A stretch of 64,000 nt of DNA, taken from the NCBI GenBank assembly GCA_017501345.1, contig JAFVXC010000024.1, positions 62,001 to 126,000 on the forward strand, given 5' to 3'. The translations under genes were made by a program, and so were the position numbers. The notes under the pieces were generated by a model that was not told the origin of the DNA, did no database searches, and saw nothing but the letters and a program-made list of their open reading frames with translations. The first letter of the stretch is position 1. The number at the start of each line of letters is the position of its first letter. This DNA is from Clostridia bacterium (lineage in GTDB: Bacteria; Bacillota_A; Clostridia; Oscillospirales; CAG-272). Shown here piece after piece: positions 1-8,001 of this stretch.

Positions 1-488
1 ACCTAATCGTACTCGCACTGCTCGGCATTGATTACTACGCACTGTATCGGGGCACCTCCGCCGGTCTGAACGACGTTATGCTCGGCGTTATATTCGCAAT
101 CGCCGTGATCTATTTCTTTATGCGCTTCTATATCTATCAGCTGATGATCACGTTTGAAATGAAGTGGACGAAAATCCTCAAAAATTCTCTCATTTTTTCG
201 ATCCTCGGAATCAAGCGCAACATCCTCGCGGCGCTCGGAATCGCTGTTCTGGTAGTCCTGAATCTACTGCTCCTTCTTCTCTTCCTCCCCTATACGACGA
301 TTCCCTTCTTTCTTCCCTGCTTCTATCTCTTTTCCTTCACCGCCTTTATGTCGGTCTATGCCGCATATCCGATCATTGATCGCTATCTGATCAAGCCTTA
401 CGAGGCGGCACATCCGACGATAACCAAAGAGAATTCCGAGGAATCCGAAGAAAACGACGATGCCGCAGCCTCTGACAGCTCAGTCTGA
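1..488 (+). CDS. YesL-like (DUF624) integral membrane protein, 5' truncated
   Basis: The reading frame is open from the left edge (first full codon at base 3), so the N-terminus is missing and about 161 residues remain. What is seen is a very hydrophobic protein with at least three membrane segments: the region around bases 70-130, the stretch after KRNILAALGI, and a following Phe/Tyr-rich helix. The tail is acidic and polar (ENSEESEENDD). The pattern of an amphipathic KWTKILKNSLIFSILGIKR segment between helices is what I know from YesL/DUF624 proteins, often found near sugar-uptake genes; their biochemical role is unknown. It converges on the deacetylase gene with only three bases between the stops. 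The family call is moderate. Confidence 0.6.
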   Translation, partial: LIVLALLGIDYYALYRGTSAGLNDVMLGVIFAIAVIYFFMRFYIYQLMITFEMKWTKILKNSLIFSILGIKRNILAALGIAVLVVLNLLLLLLFLPYTTIPFFLPCFYLFSFTAFMSVYAAYPIIDRYLIKPYEAAHPTITKENSEESEENDDAAASDSSV

Positions 489-491
489 GCA

Positions 492-1256
492 TCACGGATA
501 CGCGATCGGCTCAACCTGACTCCCGATCTCAAGAAGGTCACTCACAAGTGTAAATTCATATCCCCGTGCAAGCAGCGCGGGGATTATTTCTTTCAGTGCA
601 TCCGGCGTAGGACTGTCCTTCCCGATATAGTCGTGCATCAATATAATATCTCCGTCCCGTATGCTCTTCAGCACGTTTTCTGCGATCTCGCGGCTTGGTA
701 CGTGACACCAATCTCTCGTATCAATGCTCCAAAGCACCACACGGTAGCCAAGTGAATCACACAGCGAGCCAAGATCTGCGTCGATTGCCCCACACGGCGG
801 TCTGAATACCTTTGGGCGAACATCGGATATCCCTCCGAGTACCGACTCGCAGCGAAGGATCTCCTCCTTTATATCCGCTCGGTCGACCTTTGTTGCTTCT
901 GCGTGTGAATAGGTGTGATTTCCGATCTCGTGTCCCTCTTCAAGTATCCGATTCACGATATCGGGATATCGCTCGGCATTTTCACCCACCATAAAGAAGG
1001 TAGCGTGTACGCCGTATTGCTTCAGAATATCAAGTATCAGGGGGGTTAGCTTGGGGTGCGGTCCATCATCAAAGGTGAGTGTGACCTTCTTTTCCGCCAT
1101 CCGATTACATCGGTATACCCACGCAATATCACTGCCGAAGGCACCTGTAAGCACCGCTCCTTCCCGATAAACGCGAATGCCTCCATAAAGACCGCAAAAA
1201 CAAAGAGCCAAAAAAAGCGCAGAAAGCTTCCATATTCGTTTCACGTGTACACTCAC
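492..1256 (-). CDS. polysaccharide deacetylase (NodB domain), membrane-anchored
   Basis: A 254-residue protein that starts with GTG at 1256. An N-terminal hydrophobic segment (about residues 10-26) would act as signal peptide or anchor, so the enzyme should work outside the membrane on peptidoglycan or another N-acetylated glycan. The NodB catalytic motifs are all present: TFDDGPH (the two Asp of motif 1), HTYSH (metal-binding His pair), RPPCG (motif 3), and the late LMHD motif. It lies 21 bases downstream of a PdaA-like deacetylase and is probably co-transcribed with it. Family members remove N-acetyl groups from GlcNAc or MurNAc; the exact substrate is not visible from sequence. Confidence 0.87.
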   Translation of the reverse strand: MSVHVKRIWKLSALFLALCFCGLYGGIRVYREGAVLTGAFGSDIAWVYRCNRMAEKKVTLTFDDGPHPKLTPLILDILKQYGVHATFFMVGENAERYPDIVNRILEEGHEIGNHTYSHAEATKVDRADIKEEILRCESVLGGISDVRPKVFRPPCGAIDADLGSLCDSLGYRVVLWSIDTRDWCHVPSREIAENVLKSIRDGDIILMHDYIGKDSPTPDALKEIIPALLARGYEFTLVSDLLEIGSQVEPIAYP

Positions 1257-1277
1257 CTTACTTTCATAAAGTCGTTG

Positions 1278-2087
1278 TTATACAGTCAATTCATCAAGCG
1301 TTCCAAAGCGATACCCTTGTGCTTTGATCTCCCGTATTACATCTCCTATGATCAATGCATTTGTCTCGGAGGTCGGATGCAAAAGGATCACAGCGCCATT
1401 GTGCAGATTGTCAAGGATCTTTTTCTTGGCTTCCTCCACGGAAGGCTGCTTTCCGTTATCCCAATCCGCATACGCAATGCTCCAAAAGACCGTTTTGTAT
1501 CCGATCGACTTTGCGTATTCCATCGTTTTTTCGTCAAACCTGCCCTCGGGAGGTCTGTAATATTTTGCAAGCGTCTTTCCCGTCTTTTCGGTATATAGCT
1601 TTTCAAGGGCACGCAGCTCGCGTTCGAATTCTCCTTTTGAAGAAACGCGTGTCATATCGTGATGGTGTACCGTATGATTGCACACAAGATGTCCTTCAGC
1701 AGTCATTCGCTCCACAAGACCCGTGTTTCGTTCGATCAGATTTCCAAGGATAAAAAAAGCTCCGTGCACGCCTTCATCCTTTAAGGCATCAAGGATCCTC
1801 GCTACGTTTCCGTTCTCGTATCCGGCGTCGAAGGTCAGATAGACAACCTTTTCTTCTTCTTTATCGCCGTGCCTTTTGTCAATATAGTAGCCATCATATT
1901 TTTCAATGAAAGCCATGTTTCCGTCGACGATCGGTTGCTTATGCTCCTTGTTTCTTTTGCAGTACCAGTTATACGCTTCGCCAGCCGCAAGCGTCGGTAG
2001 CCGAAGCACGGAAACGATCACCAAGCACGCAAAAATTGTATATATACACCTTTTATAGGTTTTATTGTGAATATTTTTCCATTCCAT
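1278..2087 (-). CDS. pdaA: PdaA-like polysaccharide deacetylase (spore cortex muramic delta-lactam)
   Basis: A 269-residue NodB-domain protein with an N-terminal membrane segment (residues about 14-35). Motif 1 is TFDAGYENG rather than TFDDG, followed by NHTVHHHD, YRPPEGRF and a terminal LLHP motif. The TFDxGYENG form with a single canonical Asp and the FWSIAYADWD stretch match Bacillus PdaA, which deacetylates N-acetylmuramic acid so that muramic delta-lactam can form in spore cortex. The ribosome site GAAAGGAG sits ahead of the ATG. A sigma-G-like promoter may lie at 2149-2178. Assignment to the PdaA group is strong; the cortex role is inferred from the family and from other spore genes in the window. 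Confidence 0.83.
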   Translation of the reverse strand: MEWKNIHNKTYKRCIYTIFACLVIVSVLRLPTLAAGEAYNWYCKRNKEHKQPIVDGNMAFIEKYDGYYIDKRHGDKEEEKVVYLTFDAGYENGNVARILDALKDEGVHGAFFILGNLIERNTGLVERMTAEGHLVCNHTVHHHDMTRVSSKGEFERELRALEKLYTEKTGKTLAKYYRPPEGRFDEKTMEYAKSIGYKTVFWSIAYADWDNGKQPSVEEAKKKILDNLHNGAVILLHPTSETNALIIGDVIREIKAQGYRFGTLDELTV

Positions 2088-2148
2088 TGTATCTCTCTCC
2101 TTTCAAAATTCTGCGCCCCTAAAACAGTTTGTGCAAAACAGCTCAAAG

Positions 2149-2178
2149 TATTAGGGAGATTCTGCGCACTTTTATTCA
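2149..2178 (-). promoter_or_regulatory. possible forespore (sigma-G/F-type) promoter for the deacetylase pair
   Basis: On the minus strand TGAATA (2178-2173) is followed after 17 bases by CCTAATA (2155-2149). This fits the sigma-G consensus (TGAATA, CATACTA) at 6/6 and 5/7. It is placed about 60 bases ahead of the PdaA-like start, and pdaA is sigma-G dependent in Bacillus. This is inference from a short match. Confidence 0.35.
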
Positions 2179-2198
2179 CAATTTAGTGAAATCTTCCC

Positions 2199-2227
2199 TT
2201 GACAAATGAATATTTATGCTGTATAAT
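2199..2227 (+). promoter_or_regulatory. argG promoter with ARG-box-like operator in the spacer
   Basis: TTGACA (2199-2204) and TATAAT (2222-2227) are both perfect consensus with a 17-base spacer. The spacer and -10 overlap TGAATATTTATGCT (2207-2220), close to the ArgR/AhrC half-site pair TGAATA-N-TATTCA. A second partial dyad, TTCAC-AATTTA-GTGAA, lies just upstream at about 2175-2190. A repressor bound here would block RNA polymerase directly. The promoter is seen; control by ArgR is inferred. Confidence 0.8.
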
Positions 2228-2286
2228 ATGTTCGTGTTAAAAATTATATCAGTGCCGATCAAAACGGCATACAGGAAGGTAATATT

Positions 2287-3513
2287 ATGAAAAAAGAAAT
2301 CAAGAAAATCGTTCTCGCCTACTCCGGCGGTCTCGACACATCGATCATCATTCCGTGGCTCCACGAAAATTATCCCGGATGCGAGGTCATCGCAGTTTCG
2401 GGTGACGTAGGTCAGGGCACCGAGCTCGACGGTCTCGAGGAAAAGGCACTGAAGACCGGTGCATCAAAGCTTTACGTTCTCGACCTCAAGAAGGAGTACA
2501 TTGAGGATTACATCTGGCCCTGCCTCAAGGCCGGCGCAGATTACGAAACCTATCTGCTCGGTACCTCTCACGCACGTCCCTGCATCGCAAAGGGTCTTGC
2601 TGAGATCGCAATCAAGGAAGGCGCAGATGCGATTTGCCACGGCTGTACCGGTAAGGGCAATGACCAGGTTCGTTTTGAATTGACACTCAAGGCTCTTGCT
2701 CCCGAAATGGAGATCATCGCTCCCTGGCGTCTTTGGGACATTAAGTCTCGCGAAGAGGAGATCGACTACGCGGAAGCACACAACATTCCGCTTAAGATCA
2801 ACCGCGAGACCAACTACTCGAAGGACAAGAACCTCTGGCATCTCTCCCACGAGGGACTTGATCTTGAGGATCCTTCCCTCGAGCCTCAGTACAATAAGCC
2901 CGGCTTCCTTGAGCTTTCGGTTTCCCCCGAGCAGGCTCCCGATAAACCCACCTACGTAAAGATCCACTTTGAAAAGGGTATACCCACCGCAGTCAACGGC
3001 AAGGAGATGGGCGCTGTCGAGCTCGTTGAGACCTTGAACGAGCTTGGCGGAGCGAATGGCATCGGTCTTCTCGACCTTGTCGAGAACCGTCTCGTCGGTA
3101 TGAAGAGCCGCGGTGTATATGAAACGCCCGGCGGTGCGATCCTTTACAAGGCTCACGAGGTTCTTGAAACCATCTGCCTCGACCGCGAGACCCAGCACTA
3201 CAAGAAGCTCCTCTCACAGAAGTACGGCGAGCTCGTATACTTCGGTCAGTGGTTCACACCCCTCCGCGAAGCGCTTGACGCATTCGTAAATGAAACGCAG
3301 AAGACCGTCACCGGTGACGTTACCCTGAAGCTTTACAAGGGCAATATGGTAAACGCAGGTGTTGTTTCTCCGTACACGCTGTATGATGAAACGGTCGCCT
3401 CCTTCGGCGACGACGGCGGTGCCTACAACCAGAAGGACGCCGCAGGCTTCATTAACCTCTTCGGTCTGCCGATCAAGGTTAAAGCAATGCTCGACGCAAA
3501 GAGAGAGCAATAA
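2287..3513 (+). CDS. argG: argininosuccinate synthase
   Basis: A 408-residue enzyme that joins citrulline and aspartate with ATP to give argininosuccinate, the penultimate step of arginine synthesis, in the cytoplasm. The N-type ATP pyrophosphatase P-loop AYSGGLDTS is at residues 11-19, and [13 protein letters not shown] and the YSKDKNLWH stretch, typical of ArgG, follow. Length is normal for the family (about 400). The start is fixed by an AGGAAGG site seven bases upstream and by the consensus promoter at 2199. An intrinsic terminator follows directly, and argH begins about 135 bases further on, so the two genes may be only partly co-transcribed. Confidence 0.97.
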   Translation: MKKEIKKIVLAYSGGLDTSIIIPWLHENYPGCEVIAVSGDVGQGTELDGLEEKALKTGASKLYVLDLKKEYIEDYIWPCLKAGADYETYLLGTSHARPCIAKGLAEIAIKEGADAICHGCTGKGNDQVRFELTLKALAPEMEIIAPWRLWDIKSREEEIDYAEAHNIPLKINRETNYSKDKNLWHLSHEGLDLEDPSLEPQYNKPGFLELSVSPEQAPDKPTYVKIHFEKGIPTAVNGKEMGAVELVETLNELGGANGIGLLDLVENRLVGMKSRGVYETPGGAILYKAHEVLETICLDRETQHYKKLLSQKYGELVYFGQWFTPLREALDAFVNETQKTVTGDVTLKLYKGNMVNAGVVSPYTLYDETVASFGDDGGAYNQKDAAGFINLFGLPIKVKAMLDAKREQ

Positions 3514-3533
3514 TATTCACCCCGTATTGCTAC

Positions 3534-3578
3534 GGGCTGGCTCATAGATCTCTGTGGGTCAGCCCGATTCGGTTTTTT
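3534..3578 (+). terminator. intrinsic terminator after argG
   Basis: An 11-pair stem (GGGCTGGCTCA with TGGGTCAGCCC, two G-T pairs) and a 10-base loop are followed closely by TTTTTT at 3573-3578. It lies between argG and argH, so argH expression needs read-through, antitermination or its own start. Its stem belongs to a GGCTCA/TGAGCC hairpin type that recurs in the window. Confidence 0.75.
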
Positions 3579-3597
3579 GTATTCAGGTCGCAAATGC

Positions 3598-3617
3598 TTA
3601 TCAGAGTAGCCTGATAA
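3598..3617. promoter_or_regulatory. small dyad upstream of argH
   Basis: TTATCAG-AGTAGC-CTGATAA is a perfect 7-base inverted repeat about 30 bases before the argH start. It could be an operator or a leader hairpin; no convincing separate argH promoter was found beside it. Confidence 0.35.
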
Positions 3618-3649
3618 CAGTTTATCACGAAAGGATTCGGTTTATTTTT

Positions 3650-5029
3650 ATGAAAATGTGGGACGGACGCTTCAAAAAAACGCTGAACGAAGCGGTCAAT
3701 GATTTTAATTCCTCGATCTCCTTCGACTGCAGAATGTACCGCGAGGATATCGAGGGCTCGATCGCACACGCGACGATGCTCGGCAAATGCGGTATCATTG
3801 AGGTGTCGGAGGCAGAGTTGATCTGTAAAACCCTGAAGGAGATCCGTGCAGATCTTGATAAAGGCACCCTTCTCTTTGATCCGGAGGCCGAGGATATTCA
3901 TATGTTCGTCGAGAGCGTTCTGACCGAGCGGATCGGCAACACAGGCAAACGTCTCCATACCTCGAGAAGCCGCAATGATCAAGTTGCACTTGATATTCGT
4001 ATGTACCTGAAGAATCAGATCACCGAATTAAAGGACGATCTTCTGAATCTCCTTACCGTTGTATCAAATAAGGCCGAGGAGAACATCGGAACCATTATGT
4101 CGGGCTATACGCATCTTCAGCGCGCTCAACCCGTGACCCTCGGGCACTATCTGATGGCATATGCGCAGATGCTTTCACGCGATCTGACTCGTCTCAACGA
4201 AACCTACCGTCACACAAACGTGATGCCGCTCGGCTCCTGTGCACTTGCCGCCACCACCTATCCGATCGACCGTCACTTCGTCGCTGAGCAGCTCGGATTT
4301 GATTCGGTAACCGAAAACAGTATGGACGGCGTTTCCGACCGTGATTTCGTGCTTGAGCTTGCGTTCGATCTTTCGGTTCTGATGATGCATCTCTCCCGCT
4401 TTTCTGAGGAGATCATTCTGTGGTGCTCGTCCGAATACGGCTTCCTTGAGCTCGATGACGCATATTCCACCGGATCGTCGATTATGCCGCAAAAGAAAAA
4501 CCCTGACATCGCAGAGCTCGTCCGCGGCAAGACCGGTCGCGTTTACGGTGATCTTATGGGTCTCCTCACCGTAATGAAGGGGCTTCCGCTTGCATATAAC
4601 AAGGATATGCAGGAGGACAAGGAAGCGATTTTCGATGCGATCGATCAAGCAAAGCTTTGCCTCAGACTCTTCGCGCCGATGCTTGAAACCGCAACGGTAC
4701 GCTGTGCCGCAATGCGGAACGCCGCATCAAAGGGCTTTATCAATGCGACCGACTGCGCGGACTATCTCGTAAAGAAGGGGCTTCCCTTCCGCTCGGCATA
4801 TCAGATCGTCGGAAAGCTTGTCGCATATTGCATTGATACCGAAAATACACTTGAGGGACTTTCACTTGAAGAATACAAGCAGCTTTCCCCGCTGTTTGAG
4901 GAGGATATTTACTCCGCGATCGGCCTTGAGACCTGTGTAGCGGAGCGCAAAGCATATGGCGGTCCCTCCGATGATTCGGTTCGCCATCAGATCGCGTTGA
5001 TGCGCGAATTTATTGCTGCAGAAGAATAA
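3650..5029 (+). CDS. argH: argininosuccinate lyase
   Basis: A 459-residue member of the fumarase/aspartase superfamily that splits argininosuccinate into arginine and fumarate. The superfamily signature GSSIMPQKKNPD is at residues 275-286, and HTSRSRNDQVA and the TYLQRAQP-like segment GYTHLQRAQP, both substrate-binding regions of ArgH, lie before it. An in-frame upstream extension to 3554 exists, but homology begins with MKMWDGRFKK and the length then fits the family, so ATG 3650 is chosen (an ATG two codons later is also possible). The ribosome site AAAGGA is at 3630-3635. The gene follows argG and is closed by a strong bidirectional terminator. Confidence 0.96.
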   Translation: MKMWDGRFKKTLNEAVNDFNSSISFDCRMYREDIEGSIAHATMLGKCGIIEVSEAELICKTLKEIRADLDKGTLLFDPEAEDIHMFVESVLTERIGNTGKRLHTSRSRNDQVALDIRMYLKNQITELKDDLLNLLTVVSNKAEENIGTIMSGYTHLQRAQPVTLGHYLMAYAQMLSRDLTRLNETYRHTNVMPLGSCALAATTYPIDRHFVAEQLGFDSVTENSMDGVSDRDFVLELAFDLSVLMMHLSRFSEEIILWCSSEYGFLELDDAYSTGSSIMPQKKNPDIAELVRGKTGRVYGDLMGLLTVMKGLPLAYNKDMQEDKEAIFDAIDQAKLCLRLFAPMLETATVRCAAMRNAASKGFINATDCADYLVKKGLPFRSAYQIVGKLVAYCIDTENTLEGLSLEEYKQLSPLFEEDIYSAIGLETCVAERKAYGGPSDDSVRHQIALMREFIAAEE

Positions 5030-5047
5030 TATAGAAATAAAAAAGAC

Positions 5048-5085
5048 GGATCGGGTGCTGTTACAGCACCCGATCCTTTGGTTTT
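5048..5085. terminator. bidirectional terminator between argH and the metal ATPase
   Basis: A perfect 13-pair stem (GGATCGGGTGCTG, loop TTA) has TTTGGTTTT on the plus side and, read on the minus strand, GTCTTTTTTATTT. It serves the convergent genes argH and the P-type ATPase. Confidence 0.88.
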
Positions 5086-5119
5086 CGGTGGAGGTCGCGC
5101 CGTAGCGTTACCGAACCGG

Positions 5120-7045
5120 TTATTCCTCGTCGCTTCGCTTCATCCGGAGGATTCTCGAGCTATTGATTAAAACCACAAAAGCTCCGACGTTGTGCATCGC
5201 AGAGCCGAGGATCGCCGGGAGAACTCCTGCCGCCGAAAGTGCGATCAGAGTAAGGCTGATCACGATCGAAAGCACAAGATTCTGATAAATGATGCTCTTC
5301 GTCTTGCGCGCGATCTGCATAGCGAACGGAATATTCGACAGATTGTTGTTCATCAGCGCAATATCCGCAGACTCGATCGCCATATCCGAGCCCATCGCAC
5401 CCATCGCAATACCGACGTCTGCCTCACGGAGCGCAAGAGCATCGTTGATGCCGTCACCAACGGCAAGGACGATCTTTTCTTCCTTGATCTCACGAAGCTT
5501 CTCGAGCTTATCCTCCGGAAGAAGCTTCGCGTGCAGAGTCTGAATACCGATCTGCTCACAAATCGCTTGCGCAGAGGTCTTTCCATCACCCGTCAGCATC
5601 ACGGTTTCCTCTACCCCCATTTTCTTCAGGACATCAATGCTGTCCTTTGCCATCGAGCGAACGGTATCATTGAAGCAAAGAACGCCGCACAGCTCTCCGT
5701 CGCAAGCAACGTAGCTGGACGGAACCTTGAGGTCTGTACCGAAATCACTGTCTGAAAGTCCGCATTCCGAGAGCACCCATTCTCTGCTGCCAAAAAGCAC
5801 GGTGTGGAGACCGTCTGCCGATGTACCCATCATTCCCTTTCCGGGAACCTCCTTGACGTCGTAGGTCTTATCATACGCATCAGCATCGACACTGCGAATC
5901 ACCGCACGGGAGATCGGATGGTTGGAGGCAGATGCCACGATCGCTGCACGAAGAAGAAGCTCCTCCTGTGCCATCCCGTTGTACGATCTGTGATCAACGA
6001 ACGAAAGGTCACCAACGGTGAGAGTTCCGGTCTTATCGAAAACAACAGTCTCGATCTCGGTGAGTTCCTCAAGGAACTTGGAGTTTTTGATCAGAATACC
6101 GTGCTTGGTCGCAACCGAGAGTGCCGCGATCATCGGCGCAGAGCTGACAAGCATCTGTCCGCACGGACAGGAAACAACAAGGATCGCGATCGCAGGCGTC
6201 ATATCCTGCTGAATGAGTGCGATCGCCCCTGCAAGTCCAAGCACAAACGGAATATAATACTTCAAAAAGCGGTCAATGATCTTCGTCTCCGAGGAGGCAA
6301 TGTTCTCGGATTCTGCCAAAAGAGTCAATACCTTCGAGAAGGAGGTATCAACGTACTCCTTGCTCACCTCAACGATGATCCTGCCCTCAATATTTACCGT
6401 GCCTGCGTAAACGGTATCGCCCTTGCTCGCGTGGAACGGAAGGGGCTCACCGGTCAGAGATTTCTGGTCGATGTGCGTGTCACCGCTGATGATCACACCG
6501 TCGATCGGAATGCCCTCGCCGGGCTTAACGACGATACGGTCACCGATCTTCAGCTTTGCCGCCTCTACCTCGACCTCCGCGTCACCATCAAGCTTGATCG
6601 CAGTCGCCTGTTGCATTTTCTTAAGGCCGTCGATAATTCCCCGACCGCCCATAATACTGCGTTCCTCGAGAAGATGCACGATATTCAGAATCAACGGAAT
6701 CAACACAGAGAGAATCAGATCTCCCGTGAGATAGCATGCCGTTACCGCGATTGCAACAAGTATATCAAGCGCGTGATCCATATCCTTCGTAATAACGCCC
6801 TCGATCGCCTCGTGAAAGATCGGGATCGTCTGGATCAAAAACGCGACAGTATACAGAAGCGCGGGAACGGTTTTCTGAAGCGGGAAAATATAAGAGTAAA
6901 GAAGACCTGCTCCAAGTAGGGCGAGTGAGATCGCGGCACCGATCAGTTCACGGCGAAGATGCTTTTTGCCGTCCTCGGTCAAATTATCCTTTGCGAGAAG
7001 CTCGAGGTTTTTTTGACCCATATTATTGATGCTTTCCAAATCCAC
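5120..7045 (-). CDS. P1B-type heavy-metal-translocating P-type ATPase, no N-terminal metal domain
   Basis: A 641-residue ATP-driven cation pump. Visible landmarks in order: first helices from residue 33; actuator loop with SLTGEP (196-201); the transport-site CPC at 293-295; phosphorylation motif DKTGT at 337-341; the P1B-specific HP pair at 376-377; GDGIND at 530-535. There is no HMA domain or Cys/His-rich tail. In helix 6 the motif reads CPCGQ rather than the usual CPCAL, and in the last helix pair the sequence is HNVG (618-621) where Zn/Cd pumps have an Asp, so the metal cannot be named. GTG 7045 lies very close to AAGGAGG; TTG at 7039 gives better spacing. It is the last gene of the SPFH operon, eight bases after its neighbour. 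Confidence 0.9.
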   Translation of the reverse strand: MDLESINNMGQKNLELLAKDNLTEDGKKHLRRELIGAAISLALLGAGLLYSYIFPLQKTVPALLYTVAFLIQTIPIFHEAIEGVITKDMDHALDILVAIAVTACYLTGDLILSVLIPLILNIVHLLEERSIMGGRGIIDGLKKMQQATAIKLDGDAEVEVEAAKLKIGDRIVVKPGEGIPIDGVIISGDTHIDQKSLTGEPLPFHASKGDTVYAGTVNIEGRIIVEVSKEYVDTSFSKVLTLLAESENIASSETKIIDRFLKYYIPFVLGLAGAIALIQQDMTPAIAILVVSCPCGQMLVSSAPMIAALSVATKHGILIKNSKFLEELTEIETVVFDKTGTLTVGDLSFVDHRSYNGMAQEELLLRAAIVASASNHPISRAVIRSVDADAYDKTYDVKEVPGKGMMGTSADGLHTVLFGSREWVLSECGLSDSDFGTDLKVPSSYVACDGELCGVLCFNDTVRSMAKDSIDVLKKMGVEETVMLTGDGKTSAQAICEQIGIQTLHAKLLPEDKLEKLREIKEEKIVLAVGDGINDALALREADVGIAMGAMGSDMAIESADIALMNNNLSNIPFAMQIARKTKSIIYQNLVLSIVISLTLIALSAAGVLPAILGSAMHNVGAFVVLINSSRILRMKRSDEE

Positions 7046-7053
7046 TCACCTCC

Positions 7054-8001
7054 TTAATTGATAAATATTTTTGTGTCTTCATCCTCAACCACGCGTACCG
7101 TTCCGATCTTTGCGATCGCCTCTGCCATCTTTGCGCTGTAAATACGAGTCGTTACCACGTCGGGATTGGTGTTGTATTCATCGAGAAGTCCCCAAAATTC
7201 CGCAAGATCCTGATTTGCCTCCGCTACTGCTGAGGAGTACTTTGCGTTAGCATTCGAGATCAGCGTATTCCGCTGAGCCTCCGCAGAGGGAATCAGATTT
7301 TCACGGTAGATCTTCGCCTGCTCGAGCTTTGTAGAGTATTCCACCTTTGCGGAGTTGACAAGATCATAGATCTCTTTTACCTCGGCAGGCATTCTCACAT
7401 TTGTAAGCTCGATGGTCGTGATCGTTACACCTGCACCGACCGTATCCAGCTTTGCCTGCGTATCGTTCAGGACAGCAGTGCCGTATGAATCCTTCTCCTT
7501 GGTCAGAAGATCGTCAACCGAGATCCCCGCAGCCTCATCAAGCATCGAGCTGCTTACGAATCCGTTGATCAAGGAATCCATATCGTTCACATACAGCGCA
7601 TAGGACACGGGGTCCGAAATCACATATTTCACCGTAGCACTGACAACAGCCACGTTTTGGTCACCCGTCAGGACGTATCCGTTATTTCTGAGTGTCGTCA
7701 TTACGCCGTTTGTGTAATGCGTCGTGACCTTGACCTCCATTACGCTTTCTGTCGGAACCATAACAACCTCGTCTATGATATACGGAAAGGCGAGTAGCAG
7801 CCCGGGCTCGTGAACCTGCTCCTCGTACGTATCTCCTACGAGCTCACCGAAGCGCAAAACGATTGCAACCTCTCCACTCTTTACAATACGAATGCCTGAA
7901 AGACAGATCCACGCAATCACAATCGCGACGAGGATCAAAAAGTATTTTGTAACTGAGGTCAGAATGTCCGCGAAAACACCATTCTTTTTCTTTGTTCTCA
8001 T
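7054..8001 (-). CDS. SPFH/band-7 membrane protein, HflK/HflC-like (third of three)
   Basis: A 315-residue protein with a single N-terminal membrane helix (about residues 15-36) followed by a band-7/SPFH domain: the KSGEVAIVLRFGEL strand, a LLLAFPYIIDEV turn, then the central SPFH fold to about residue 190, and an Ala/Glu-rich coiled coil (AEAQRNTLISNANAKYSSAVAEA). This topology places most of it on the outer face, as for HflK and HflC, which form large cages that restrain the FtsH protease. A GGGAGG site lies seven bases before the ATG. Its start overlaps the end of the upstream SPFH gene by four bases, showing translational coupling. No FtsH gene is in the window, so the partner is unknown. 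Confidence 0.85.
   Translation of the reverse strand: MRTKKKNGVFADILTSVTKYFLILVAIVIAWICLSGIRIVKSGEVAIVLRFGELVGDTYEEQVHEPGLLLAFPYIIDEVVMVPTESVMEVKVTTHYTNGVMTTLRNNGYVLTGDQNVAVVSATVKYVISDPVSYALYVNDMDSLINGFVSSSMLDEAAGISVDDLLTKEKDSYGTAVLNDTQAKLDTVGAGVTITTIELTNVRMPAEVKEIYDLVNSAKVEYSTKLEQAKIYRENLIPSAEAQRNTLISNANAKYSSAVAEANQDLAEFWGLLDEYNTNPDVVTTRIYSAKMAEAIAKIGTVRVVEDEDTKIFIN

Noticed and set aside
2464..3198. A 244-codon minus-strand frame inside argG
   Set aside because: Complement of a highly conserved enzyme gene; no start signal.
5804..6919. A 371-codon open frame on the plus strand opposite the metal ATPase
   Set aside because: It is the complement of a GC-rich third-position gene; the protein is Arg/His/Asn-rich without any motif and has no ribosome site.
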